This document shows, in pieces, positions 43,575 to 52,204 of a stretch of 64,000 bases of DNA; the first letter of the stretch is position 1, and each line of letters opens with the position of its first letter. The notes below the pieces were generated by a model that ran no database searches, was not told the DNA's origin, and was given only the letters and a program-made list of their open reading frames with translations. This DNA comes from Bacteroidota bacterium (GTDB lineage Bacteria > Bacteroidota > Bacteroidia > Bacteroidales > UBA10428). The translations under genes were made by a program, and so were the position numbers. The stretch lies in assembly GCA_023442525.1 (NCBI GenBank), contig JAEZZA010000017.1, positions 1 through 64,000 on the forward strand, read 5' to 3'.

Positions 43575-44981
43575 CTATTCCCTGAAATTCTCGGGAAAAT
43601 TAACAAGGAAGAGCTCTTCGGTTGCCCTGGTCAGGGCTGTGTATAGCCATCTGAGATATTCAGGATCGGCATTGTCTCCTACAAAACCCTGATCGACAAA
43701 AACAGTCTTCCATTGACCGCCCTGGGCTTTATGACAGGTGAGGGCATAGGCGTATTTTACCTGGAGAGCATTGAAAAGTTCATCATTCCTTACCGACTTG
43801 AATTGACTGGCTTTTGAACCAAGATGGGAGTAATCCTCAACCACACTGTAATAAAATTTCCTGCTTTCTTCCTGGCTCATGGCTGCACTTTCGGAATTCA
43901 GCGTATCCAACATGATCCAGGCTTCAAATTCTACATCATAGTCGATCAGGTTTAACAGGGCATAGGCAAATCTTAAGCCGTATCTTTCGGTATACTTTTT
44001 GATTTTCAATATTTTAACTATATCCCCATTTGCAATAAACTCAATGGATGGCTGATCTTTAAGCCAGAAGTAGTTATTACGGACAACCATAAGCAGATCA
44101 CCGGTGGAAATTTCTTCTTCCCTGAAAAGAACCTGGCTTCTGATTCCGTTATTATAGCGATTGGCTGTTTTGTTTGAACGGCAGATTACAATGATCTCTT
44201 CAATTCCTTTTGTGCGGTACCGGTTATCCATGAGATCAATAAGCTCATTGCCGCTGATAAATTCCACATCATCGAAACCGGTAGCTTTTAATACCGGTTT
44301 GGATTTTTCATTATTGCCTATACTCTCCCTTACGCGGGTAGCATTGAATAATATACCGGAATCAGCATTCTGCCTCACAATATCCGTAAGTATATATTCA
44401 CCGGCCACAGGCATATACATTGCCAGGCTGTCGCGTTCGAGAGCAGGACTCAGGTTAATTCCAACCGGAGGCAACTGCGCAGTATCACCTACAATGATCA
44501 GCCTGCTGTGCTTGCCATCCTTTACGAAGGCAACCAGGTCGGCCATTAGTCTGCCTGATCCGAATGAAGATTCGGTAAATGTGTCGGAAATCATCGATGC
44601 TTCATCGACAATGATGACCAGTCCTGACGACAGATTTCGATTCAATACAAATTCTCCGAAAGCATCGTTCGAAGATTTCTGCCGGTAAATTTTCCTGTGA
44701 ATAGTATAGGCACTTTTCCCCGCGTACGAAGCCATTACTTTGGCAGCCCTTCCCGTTGGCGCCAGTAACAGGGTTTTCTTGTCAATACTTTCGAGCGATT
44801 TTACAAGAGCACTGATCAGCGATGTTTTCCCCGTTCCTGCATATCCCTTTACAATAAAAACCTGGTCGGATCCTTCATCAAGTATAAAACTGCTTAATTT
44901 CCCGATAAGAATCTGCTGACTTTTGGTAGGCTGATGACCAAGGTTTTGCGAAATCAGATCACTTAGATATCCGGCAATCAT
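43575..44981 (-). CDS. RecD/PIF1-like superfamily 1 DNA helicase
   Basis: A 468-residue ATP-dependent helicase. Walker A 'GYAGTGKTS' (residues ~46-54), 'LLAPTGRAAKVM' (motif Ia), Walker B 'VIIVDEASMIS', motif III 'LIIVGDTAQLPPVG' and the C-terminal 'YALTCHKAQGGQW' (motifs V/VI) identify the RecD2/PIF1 lineage. It lacks the N-terminal extensions of RecD2 proper, consistent with a short Bacteroidota AAA-helicase. ATG 44981 is chosen because a -7-like TAACTTTG lies at 45000-45007 and would overlap an alternative TTG at 45002. Role in repair or replication-fork processing is inferred from the family. Confidence 0.88.
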   Translation of the reverse strand: MIAGYLSDLISQNLGHQPTKSQQILIGKLSSFILDEGSDQVFIVKGYAGTGKTSLISALVKSLESIDKKTLLLAPTGRAAKVMASYAGKSAYTIHRKIYRQKSSNDAFGEFVLNRNLSSGLVIIVDEASMISDTFTESSFGSGRLMADLVAFVKDGKHSRLIIVGDTAQLPPVGINLSPALERDSLAMYMPVAGEYILTDIVRQNADSGILFNATRVRESIGNNEKSKPVLKATGFDDVEFISGNELIDLMDNRYRTKGIEEIIVICRSNKTANRYNNGIRSQVLFREEEISTGDLLMVVRNNYFWLKDQPSIEFIANGDIVKILKIKKYTERYGLRFAYALLNLIDYDVEFEAWIMLDTLNSESAAMSQEESRKFYYSVVEDYSHLGSKASQFKSVRNDELFNALQVKYAYALTCHKAQGGQWKTVFVDQGFVGDNADPEYLRWLYTALTRATEELFLVNFPENFRE

Positions 44982-44999
44982 ATTGAAACCATGTGTTGA

Positions 45000-45007
45000 C
45001 AAAGTTA
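45000..45007 (-). promoter_or_regulatory. Possible helicase promoter -7 element (TAACTTTG)
   Basis: A perfect TAnnTTTG on the minus strand, 19 bp before the helicase ATG; the -33 box is poor. It favours the ATG start over the overlapping TTG. Confidence 0.4.
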
Positions 45008-45101
45008 TTCAATCCATAACTCCGACTAAGCGTTATTTTATTAAATTCGCATCGGGATGCACTAAATCCATCAAACTGAATTGCAAGGTATTTAAAAGCG
45101 G

Positions 45102-45971
45102 ATGCACGAGATAAATTACACCGACCGGTCATTTAACCCGAATTCGTCAGAGATATATTCCTTATCTGTGCAGGCTAATACCGGCGGACTTGCTTTTTCA
45201 GTATTTGACAAACCTGCAAACCAGGTAGTTCTGTTTAGAAAGTACAGGTTCGACCAGGTAATCCTTATCAGCGATCTGCAAAAGCGAATTACCGACGTTC
45301 TGGATAATGATGATGTCCTGGGTTTAAAATTTGCGGACATCAGATTCATTGGCTATACCCGACGTACAACACTGGTACCCGAAAAATACTACGATGCGGC
45401 ATCGGCTGCAAAGTACCTGTCGATAAACGACGGAGAAGAACCATCCGGCAGCATACACAGTACCTTAATTTCCCCGGGCATTTATAATGTTTTTTCCCTG
45501 CCCGATGAGGTTCTGTCGATACTTAGCCTGTTCTTTAAAAAAGTGGAAGTGTTGAGTCAGACCACTACTTTTCTTAAGCGTATTGTTTCGCCCGACGATT
45601 TTACCAAAAGGGTGTACCTGGGTTTGTATCCGGATTTTTTTGATATTGCCTGTACCGGACCTGGCGGTTTATTGCTGTATAATACTTTTCAATATGCCAG
45701 TGAAACCGACCTGCTTTATTACATTTTGTTTGTTTACAACATGATGGGTTTTGAGCCGGGTGCGGTACCACTTATCATTTCAGGTGAACAATCGTCAAAG
45801 TCTACCTGTCTTGATATTTTAAGGCAATATTTTGCCGACACTATCTTTGAAGACTTTAGCCGGCCTGTGCTAGCCCAGGGAATTAAACAACTGAATACGT
45901 CAAGTTTTCTGAACCTGTTAATTGCAGATACGTGCGAATCGTCGGTGGAAAATATAAAGGGCGGAAGATAG
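45102..45971 (+). CDS. DUF3822 family protein
   Basis: A 289-residue protein matching DUF3822, a Bacteroidota-specific family usually found directly upstream of rsmD, as here. The N-terminal 'LSVQANTGGLAFSVFD' and the later 'YLGLYPDFFDIACTGPGGLLLYNTF' suggest an actin-like or RNase-H-like fold in two lobes, but no catalytic function is established. It overlaps rsmD by 40 bp, implying coupled translation. A link to ribosome assembly is only suggested by the conserved neighbourhood. Confidence 0.8.
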   Translation: MHEINYTDRSFNPNSSEIYSLSVQANTGGLAFSVFDKPANQVVLFRKYRFDQVILISDLQKRITDVLDNDDVLGLKFADIRFIGYTRRTTLVPEKYYDAASAAKYLSINDGEEPSGSIHSTLISPGIYNVFSLPDEVLSILSLFFKKVEVLSQTTTFLKRIVSPDDFTKRVYLGLYPDFFDIACTGPGGLLLYNTFQYASETDLLYYILFVYNMMGFEPGAVPLIISGEQSSKSTCLDILRQYFADTIFEDFSRPVLAQGIKQLNTSSFLNLLIADTCESSVENIKGGR

Positions 45972-46471
45972 AAGTCAGCCGGAGATTTGATTCCAGGCCA
46001 ACTACCGATTTTGCACGGGAAGCCTTATTCAATATCCTTACCAATCACTTCGACTTTGAGAATTCAAAATTCCTGGATCTTTTCAGCGGTACGGGGAGCA
46101 TAAGCTATGAAATGGTCTCAAGAGGATGCAGTGAAATAGACCTGGTTGATATCAATCCCGAGGTTATCAGGTTTATTGAGAAGACTGCAACGAAAATGTC
46201 GTTTATCGGAATACATACGGTAAGAATGGATGTTTTCCGGTTTATACCCATTTGCCGGAAGAAATATGATATAATCTTTGCCGATCCGCCTTACGATTTA
46301 CGGAGAATTAAGGAATTACCAGAACTTATACTTGGTCACAATTTGTTGCTCGATACGGGCTGGTTTATCCTTGAGCATGGAAAAGATCATTCATTCAAAG
46401 ATTATCCGGGTTTTTTTGATGAAAGGCATTATGGAAGTGTCCATTTTTCGTTCTTTAAGCGAACAACTTGA
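45932..46471 (+). CDS. rsmD: 16S rRNA m2G966 methyltransferase RsmD
   Basis: A 179-residue SAM-dependent methyltransferase. It begins at GTG with the canonical 'MRIVGGKYKGRK', has SAM motif 'FLDLFSGTGSISYEM' (~47-61) and the base-flipping catalytic 'DPPYDL'. It methylates N2 of G966 in 16S rRNA. Length is normal. The start lies inside the DUF3822 gene. Confidence 0.95.
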   Translation: MRIVGGKYKGRKIEVSRRFDSRPTTDFAREALFNILTNHFDFENSKFLDLFSGTGSISYEMVSRGCSEIDLVDINPEVIRFIEKTATKMSFIGIHTVRMDVFRFIPICRKKYDIIFADPPYDLRRIKELPELILGHNLLLDTGWFILEHGKDHSFKDYPGFFDERHYGSVHFSFFKRTT

Positions 46472-46520
46472 AACAAAAATGAATTACTTGAGTAAAAAAA
46501 AGTATCAATAAAAATTTCAA

Positions 46521-47246
46521 ATGAAAGAAGCGATCGTTGAACCGAAAGAGGCATTCCCGTATCAACCTCCTACAGACGAACTGAAAACCAAATACAGGGA
46601 ATTGTTTGAGCTGAAACAACCCTTAAAGGTTCCATTACCCAAGTTGCTGTTCGATAAAATCCTGGCGTTTGTTATACTCACCTGCTGCCTCCCGGTGATT
46701 TTATTTCTTTTAGTTTTCAACTGGCTTGAGGGTTTATTTATTCCCGAAAACCGGGGACCGTTGTTTTTCTACTACAATGCTGTAAGCCGGGGTAAGATTT
46801 TCAAAAAATACAAGATCAGGTTAATCAAGGTAAAGTACATTGATAAAGAGTTATGGAAGAAGGGCGACTGGCATGCATTCATGAGGGAATGGGATCCTGC
46901 TGCCCGGACGTTTCTCGGAAAGTTTGTAAAGAAATTCTACCTCGATGAAATTCCGCAGTTTTACAATGTGCTTAAGGGAGATATGTCAATTGTAGGTCCC
47001 AGACCTATTGCCATTCACCATTATGAAAGAGACCTGGCCCAGGGAAATATTCCAAGAACGTTGATCCGGGGCGGACTTCTCGGGTACGGGCATGTACGAA
47101 AGGGCACTCCTGAATTCGGAAAACCAGTATACGAATATGAATATGTTTACAGGTACTTGCATTATTCGCCTTTCAGGTTATTAATGCTCGATCTGTATAT
47201 TATCTGGAAAGGTATTGTGGTGATGTCGAAAGGGAAAGGATTGTAA
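46521..47246 (+). CDS. Initiating sugar transferase (polyprenyl-phosphate sugar phosphotransferase)
   Basis: A 241-residue bacterial sugar transferase of the WcaJ/PglC class. A membrane segment at ~46-68 is followed by the catalytic core, with 'KFYLDEIPQFYNVLKGDMSIVGPRPI' as the family hallmark and a basic 'FKKYKIR' segment. It moves a sugar-1-phosphate onto undecaprenyl phosphate to start a repeat unit. The N-terminal extension is short, so it lacks the four extra helices of long WbaP-type enzymes. It is 22 kb from the polysaccharide locus but could still prime it. Confidence 0.88.
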   Translation: MKEAIVEPKEAFPYQPPTDELKTKYRELFELKQPLKVPLPKLLFDKILAFVILTCCLPVILFLLVFNWLEGLFIPENRGPLFFYYNAVSRGKIFKKYKIRLIKVKYIDKELWKKGDWHAFMREWDPAARTFLGKFVKKFYLDEIPQFYNVLKGDMSIVGPRPIAIHHYERDLAQGNIPRTLIRGGLLGYGHVRKGTPEFGKPVYEYEYVYRYLHYSPFRLLMLDLYIIWKGIVVMSKGKGL

Positions 47247-47288
47247 TATTTATAAATTACTTTCAAATTCACTTAAGCATAATAAAAA

Positions 47289-47320
47289 TTTGCTTACTTA
47301 AAAAAATAGCATTACTTTTG
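47289..47320 (+). promoter_or_regulatory. tRNA-Asp promoter (TTTG-N20-TACTTTTG)
   Basis: TTTG at 47289-47292 and TACTTTTG at 47313-47320 with a 20-bp spacer match the Bacteroidota housekeeping promoter exactly, 16 bp before the tRNA. Confidence 0.75.
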
Positions 47321-47336
47321 TCGCACTTCAAAAAAC

Positions 47337-47414
47337 GGTGCTGTAGTTCAGCTTGGTTAGAATGCCGGCCTGTCACGCCGGAGGTCGCGGGTTCGAGCCC
47401 CGTCGGCACCGCCA
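47337..47414 (+). tRNA. tRNA-Asp (GTC)
   Basis: Complete cloverleaf: acceptor GGTGCTG/CGGCACC, D-arm with GGTTA, anticodon stem CCGGC/GCCGG with loop CTGTCAC giving anticodon GTC, T-arm GCGGG-TTCGAGC-CCCGT, and an encoded CCA end. It lies alone between a promoter and a terminator, as a single-gene transcription unit. Confidence 0.97.
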
Positions 47415-47423
47415 GAAGTAAGA

Positions 47424-47457
47424 AAGCCCCTCGTAACTGAGGGGCTTTTGTTTTTTA
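47424..47457 (+). terminator. tRNA terminator
   Basis: A 9-bp perfect stem (47424-47432 with 47439-47447), a GTAACT loop and TTGTTTTTT, 10 bp after the tRNA end. Confidence 0.9.
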
Positions 47458-47523
47458 ATATGGTATTGTGTATTTTTTCTTACATTTAGTCTCTAATTCA
47501 AACTCTTCTTAAATAAATACACT

Positions 47524-49050
47524 ATGAATCTGAAACGCCGTGATTTTCTCAAAATCGGCGGGATCACTGCAGCAGGAACACTAATAATGCCCTCAATGCT
47601 TCAGTCGTGCAAAGGTCTGTCTCTGTCTGACAACGCTGAAAGCTATATGAAGCATTTCGAAGTGGATCCCCGGCTGTTGAACAAAGTGATTTCAGCCGCC
47701 ATGGAAAAAGGAGCCGACTATGCCGACTTGTTTTTCGAACACACCATGAACAATACCGCTGCTCTGGAGGACAACCAGGTGAACAGCGCTTATTCAAATG
47801 TTGCTTACGGAGTGGGGATCAGGGTACTGAAAGGCGACCAGACCGGCTATGCCTATTCTGAAAATATTACCGGGGAAGCAATGCTTAAAGCCGCAAGGAC
47901 TGCCGCAAACATTGCAAGTGGTTCATCCGCTACAGCCCCGATAGATATCAAGGAATTCAATCCCCCGAATTATTATGCCGTAAAGACATCATGGGAAGAG
48001 ATCTCCATTAAGGATAAAATTCCTTATATGAAGAGGCTGAATGATAATGTATTTGCTGCCGATAAAAGGGTGTCGAAGGTAAACGTGTATTTTAACGACT
48101 CCACTTCGTATATACTATTCTATAACACCCAGGGAGTGCTTTCATGGGATTACCGCCCGATGGTGTCCTTCCAGGCAGTATGTATTATGGAAGAAAACGG
48201 AAAGACCGAGAATTTCTACGTTGGCAGGTCGTTCCGCAAAGGTGCCGAATGCATAGACAATGATCTGGTTGATACAATAAGCAGGGAACTGGTTGAAAAA
48301 ACCTCTTTGCTGTTCACTGCCACCAAGCCAAAGGCCGGTGAAATGGAAGTTGTTATGGCCGCCGGTGAATCGGGAATTCTGCTTCATGAAGCCATGGGCC
48401 ATTCCTTCGAAGCCGATTTTAACCGGAAGAATCAGTCGATTTTCTCCGACAAAATGGGAAAGAAGATTGCTGAAGACTTTGTGACCATTAAAGACGACGG
48501 AACCATGCCGGGCAGGCGAGGGAGTATTAATTTCGATGACGATGGAAATAGCTCCGCATCAACTGCACTGGTACAGAACGGAACATTGACAAGTTACCTG
48601 CACGACAGGATCAGCGCCGGATATTATAAATGCGACCCGACAGGAAATGGCCGCAGGCAGAGTTTCAGGCATTTTCCAATCCCAAGAATGAGAACTACCT
48701 ACATGGATAATGGTCCTCACAAAAAAGAGGAAATCATTGCCAGTGTGAAGAACGGAATATATGTTGAAACATTCAGTAACGGCCAGGTTAATATCGGCCC
48801 CGGCGACTTTACATTCTTTGTGAAGCTGGGATACCTGATTGAAAACGGTAAAATGACACGTCCGATTAAGGACATTAATATTATCGGAAACGGCCCTCAG
48901 GCACTTGCTGATATTGTAATGGTAGCCGACGATCTGAGAATTTCCGAAGGCACATGGACATGCGGGAAAGACGGGCAGGGTGCCCCGGTTTCGATGGGAC
49001 TGCCAACCGTTAAAATCAAAAAGTTAACCGTTGGAGGAATTAATGCATAA
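47524..49050 (+). CDS. tldD: TldD-family metalloprotease with Tat/lipoprotein-like leader
   Basis: A 508-residue TldD/PmbA family protein. The metal and catalytic motif 'LLHEAMGHSFE' (His288-Glu289-x3-His293) is intact, and later blocks such as 'DDGTMPGRRGSINFDDDG' match TldD. Unusually, the N-terminus is a twin-arginine leader ('KRRDFLKIGG') with a hydrophobic stretch and a lipobox-like 'MLQSC' at about residue 29, so the protein appears exported and perhaps lipid-anchored. Classical TldD is cytosolic. It is followed 18 bp later by a TldE partner that has no such leader. Confidence 0.88.
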   Translation: MNLKRRDFLKIGGITAAGTLIMPSMLQSCKGLSLSDNAESYMKHFEVDPRLLNKVISAAMEKGADYADLFFEHTMNNTAALEDNQVNSAYSNVAYGVGIRVLKGDQTGYAYSENITGEAMLKAARTAANIASGSSATAPIDIKEFNPPNYYAVKTSWEEISIKDKIPYMKRLNDNVFAADKRVSKVNVYFNDSTSYILFYNTQGVLSWDYRPMVSFQAVCIMEENGKTENFYVGRSFRKGAECIDNDLVDTISRELVEKTSLLFTATKPKAGEMEVVMAAGESGILLHEAMGHSFEADFNRKNQSIFSDKMGKKIAEDFVTIKDDGTMPGRRGSINFDDDGNSSASTALVQNGTLTSYLHDRISAGYYKCDPTGNGRRQSFRHFPIPRMRTTYMDNGPHKKEEIIASVKNGIYVETFSNGQVNIGPGDFTFFVKLGYLIENGKMTRPIKDINIIGNGPQALADIVMVADDLRISEGTWTCGKDGQGAPVSMGLPTVKIKKLTVGGINA

Positions 49051-49068
49051 CCTGAAAAAGTAAAAATT

Positions 49069-50385
49069 ATGAATACCAGCGAAAAATACGCACTTGCAAA
49101 CCAGGTAATGGAACATGCCCTTAAGAGCGGCGCCCGGCAGGTCTTTGTCCGTATTTACGAACGAAGAAGCAGCAACATTGAATTACGCGACCAGCAAATC
49201 GATACGCTTAAAGAATCAAATCAGTTGGGTCTGTCGGTAGATCTTTACGTGGATAAGAAATATTCCTCGCATTCTACTAACAGGCTTAAGAAAACCGAAC
49301 TTTTTAAGTTTATTGACGAAGCCATAATTGCCACCAGGTACCTGGCAGAAGACGAATTCCGCCAGTTGCCCGATCCTGAATTATATTACAAGGGTACAGA
49401 AACCGATCTCGGAGTATTTGATGCATCAATCGATACCGTTGAGGCCAAGTCGAAAATAGATATGGCCATGGAAGTGTTGAACGAGGCTTACAAAAAAGAC
49501 GACCGGATTATATCCGTTACATCGGGTTATAATGATGTAATTGCAAATGATGTAATGGTTGCCAGCAACGGATTCAAAGGCGATACAAAAAACACCAATG
49601 TATCCTTATTCGCCTCCGTTTCGCTTTTAACCGACACGGGCCGTCCATCCGATTACTGGTACGAGACCAGCCTGCACATGGATAAACTTAATAAAAAGGA
49701 TATCGGTAAAAAGGCTCTCGAACGGACCATTAAGAAGGTTAATCCTAAAAAGATTTCATCGGGAAAATACACTGTTATTGTGGAGAACCGGCAGACAGGT
49801 AATATTTTCGGACGAGTTGCCCAGGCTTTGATGGGATCAAGTTTGTATCAGAAGCAGTCATTCCTTGCCGGAAAGATTGATCAGGTGGTTGCTTCGCCCA
49901 TTCTCACCGTTTATGATGATCCCCTGATTCCATCGGGACCGGCATCACGACTGTTTGATGACGAAGGCATTGCAGCGGTACGCCGACCCATTATTGAAAA
50001 GGGTGTACTCAGAAATTATTATATCGATAATTATTATGGCAGGAAGTTGGGTATGAAACCTACCAGTGGCGGGTCAACCAATGTACTGTTTGAACTGGGT
50101 ACTAAAAATCTGGAACAGATGGTAGCATCTGTGAAGAAAGGTGTACTCATAACCGGCTTCAACGGAGGTAACTGTAATGGTTCAACCGGCGATTTCTCGT
50201 ATGGAATTGAAGGTTTCCTGATCGAGAACGGTAAGCTTGTTCATCCGGTGAATGAAATGAATATCACGGGTAATATGCTGCAACTGCTAACCAGCATAGT
50301 TGAGCTTGGCAATGATGTACTTCCCGGTGAGGCAAATCAGATACCATCGATTATGCTGAAAGATGCGGATTTGAGTGGGATTTGA
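49069..50385 (+). CDS. TldE/PmbA-family protein
   Basis: A 438-residue PmbA/TldE protein, the non-catalytic half of the TldD/E heterodimer. It lacks HExxxH, as expected, and carries the conserved 'FNGGNCNGSTGDFSYGIEGFLIENG' end segment and 'NYYGRKLGMKPTSGGSTN'. TldD/E degrades unfolded or modified peptides inside its central cavity. No signal sequence is visible, in contrast to the TldD gene 18 bp upstream; an unrecognised export route, or TldD being processed or retained in the cytoplasm, would resolve this. Confidence 0.88.
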   Translation: MNTSEKYALANQVMEHALKSGARQVFVRIYERRSSNIELRDQQIDTLKESNQLGLSVDLYVDKKYSSHSTNRLKKTELFKFIDEAIIATRYLAEDEFRQLPDPELYYKGTETDLGVFDASIDTVEAKSKIDMAMEVLNEAYKKDDRIISVTSGYNDVIANDVMVASNGFKGDTKNTNVSLFASVSLLTDTGRPSDYWYETSLHMDKLNKKDIGKKALERTIKKVNPKKISSGKYTVIVENRQTGNIFGRVAQALMGSSLYQKQSFLAGKIDQVVASPILTVYDDPLIPSGPASRLFDDEGIAAVRRPIIEKGVLRNYYIDNYYGRKLGMKPTSGGSTNVLFELGTKNLEQMVASVKKGVLITGFNGGNCNGSTGDFSYGIEGFLIENGKLVHPVNEMNITGNMLQLLTSIVELGNDVLPGEANQIPSIMLKDADLSGI

Positions 50386-50391
50386 TACTGG

Positions 50392-50580
50392 ATACTGGAT
50401 AGTAGCTAACCGATCCCCTGACAGGTGTTCCTCTCCTGTCAGGTGTTGATCGGTACCATCCTCCTGACAGGTGTCCCTCTCCTGTCAGGTGTTGATCGGT
50501 ACCTGAATACTAGATACTGGATAGTAGCTAACCGATCCTCCGGACAGGTGTTCCTCTCCTGTCAGGTGTTGATCGGTACC
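50392..50580. repeat. Array of three CCTGACAGGTGT palindromic units
   Basis: Three ~41-bp units (50417-50457, 50463-50503, ~50539-50580) each read CTGACAG..CTGTCAGG..GATCGGTACC, two of them preceded by a 'GATACTGGATAGTAGCTAACCGATC' type lead (from 50392 and 50512). Each ACCGATC lead can pair with the GATCGGT tail, so every unit folds as a long hairpin. The core is shared with the elements near 16569 and 39164. Confidence 0.8.
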
Positions 50581-50643
50581 TGAATACTAGTTCGCAACCG
50601 GGTAAAGGGTCTACTTTTGAAATTAATCTTCCTGATTACAAAT

Positions 50644-51342
50644 TCAATCATTTAGTTCAAACCTGACAATGATTGTCTTGATGTAGAGGGTAGTTATACC
50701 CTCAAATCCAGAGTCCCATCCGCACAACAGGTAAAGCATCCCGTCGCCGTTGGTTTTAAGTTCCATCGGATCGTTGAAGTTGTTTCTTGAGATTGCTGTA
50801 TATTGAGTAGTATTATCAGTAACGCCAATTCGCCCGATTACCTGCATGATCTCGTTCGATTCACCGCTCTGTAGTTTGACTTCAAAGTTGGGCCTGTAAT
50901 ATCCCATATTGTCAATAACATTCACCGGAACCGTATCAAGTGCTCCCACGCCCAGTGCAAGATTTGGCGAACCACCTGCTCCCACAGAGTTGGTAGCCAC
51001 ATTCGATGCGAGGTTTACAACAAATGTGGTCTGGTAGGTTGTATTGGGCGCAAGTCCGGTAACCGGTACATACATATATGTAAACAGGTCGTCGCTATGA
51101 TTATTTCCGGTGATCATAACAGCATAGAGATTGGTATCGAGGGGCAGGGGCAGCTTGGTAAATGAAGAAGCCAATTCATAATTTTCTTCGTCGCCCACAG
51201 GATAATCCGAGAACATGACCTTCCAGCCTTCCATGTTTTCATTGAAATTGTACGCAATCTCCCGGAAAAAATCAGGACCTTCAGGTTTATTACAAGATGC
51301 CAGAACGAATAGTGCGAGAATTGCTATAGCAGCGTTTTTCAT
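50644..51342 (-). CDS. Hypothetical beta-sandwich lipoprotein
   Basis: A 232-residue lipoprotein with lipobox 'LASC' at about residue 16. The rest is beta-rich ('IAYNFNENMEGWKVMFSDYP', 'FTYMYVPVTGLAPNTTYQTTFVVNLASN'), resembling carbohydrate-binding jelly-rolls, with a strong 'GWDSGFEGITTLYI' end. No enzymatic residues can be identified. It starts 23 bp after the stop of the porin-like gene upstream, so the two form an operon. Function unknown. Confidence 0.75.
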   Translation of the reverse strand: MKNAAIAILALFVLASCNKPEGPDFFREIAYNFNENMEGWKVMFSDYPVGDEENYELASSFTKLPLPLDTNLYAVMITGNNHSDDLFTYMYVPVTGLAPNTTYQTTFVVNLASNVATNSVGAGGSPNLALGVGALDTVPVNVIDNMGYYRPNFEVKLQSGESNEIMQVIGRIGVTDNTTQYTAISRNNFNDPMELKTNGDGMLYLLCGWDSGFEGITTLYIKTIIVRFELND

Positions 51343-51365
51343 AAGAATGTAATGCGGGATTAAAA

Positions 51366-52007
51366 TTAAAAGAACAATGCAAAGCTAAGAATTACCTGGT
51401 TTATTCGTGAATCAAATTCCAAAACCTCGTTGTCACTGACCTTGATTCCGTTGGCCAGTTTACTCAGACTGCCTTCGTATTTCAGATCGATGGTGAAATG
51501 GCCGATATCCAATCCAATGCCTGCCTGGTAACCCAATGTGGCATTATTCATTTTTAAATCATACTCGGTAATTTCGTGCAGATCGGAGTCTTCGCTGATC
51601 AGAAATGTCATTACCGGACCTACGCCCAGTTTAAACGCTTTCAATTTCAATCCAATCAAAACCGGAATATCAAGCCGGTTAAGTCTTTGTTCAAAGGTGG
51701 CAGGGTTACCTGAATTCAGGTCATAAACATCAATGTCGTTGCGTGTTAATGTGTATAAGGCTTCGGGCTGAATAAACAAGGTCCCGGCCTGAACTTGTGC
51801 CACAAGGCCAAGATGATATCCCACCATCATATAGTCCGGCACGGTTATTTTGTAATTGTGCAGAGTGGTCGGATGAGGAGTGACAATTTCCCTGTCGCCC
51901 TTCAACCTCGATGCATTGATTCCTCCTCTCAACCCAATTCTGAACTGTGCAAACAGTGAACCTGATGTAAGTATCAGAATTGCAATGATTAATACTTTTT
52001 GTCGCAT
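51366..52007 (-). CDS. PorT/OmpA-like outer-membrane beta-barrel protein
   Basis: A 213-residue small porin-family protein. Signal peptide ~1-20 ending 'SLFAQ', then 'FRIGLRGGINASRL', typical of Bacteroidota PorT-like eight-stranded barrels, with alternating strands to a C-terminal aromatic residue ('SFALFF'), the outer-membrane insertion signal. It is the first gene of a two-gene unit with the lipoprotein. Specific role unknown; not the T9SS PorT itself on this evidence. Confidence 0.82.
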   Translation of the reverse strand: MRQKVLIIAILILTSGSLFAQFRIGLRGGINASRLKGDREIVTPHPTTLHNYKITVPDYMMVGYHLGLVAQVQAGTLFIQPEALYTLTRNDIDVYDLNSGNPATFEQRLNRLDIPVLIGLKLKAFKLGVGPVMTFLISEDSDLHEITEYDLKMNNATLGYQAGIGLDIGHFTIDLKYEGSLSKLANGIKVSDNEVLEFDSRINQVILSFALFF

Positions 52008-52204
52008 GATTTTGGTTTTGATTATAGATTGACTTTTCTGAAAATAGTTGCTTGAACCAGGAAAGTTTCTTCGGAGAATGCCCGTTAAACAAATATATTT
52101 TGAAAATGTTATAAAGTAAGTTGTTTAGAAAAAACTTGGAATACATTCTCAGGTAAATGTGGAATATATTTACTTTCTTTGCCAAAATTAAATCAATAAC
52201 TTTT

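Noticed and set aside
50392..50580. CRISPR-like look of regularly repeated units
   Set aside because: Units are palindromic and have no unique spacers of constant length, and no cas genes are present.
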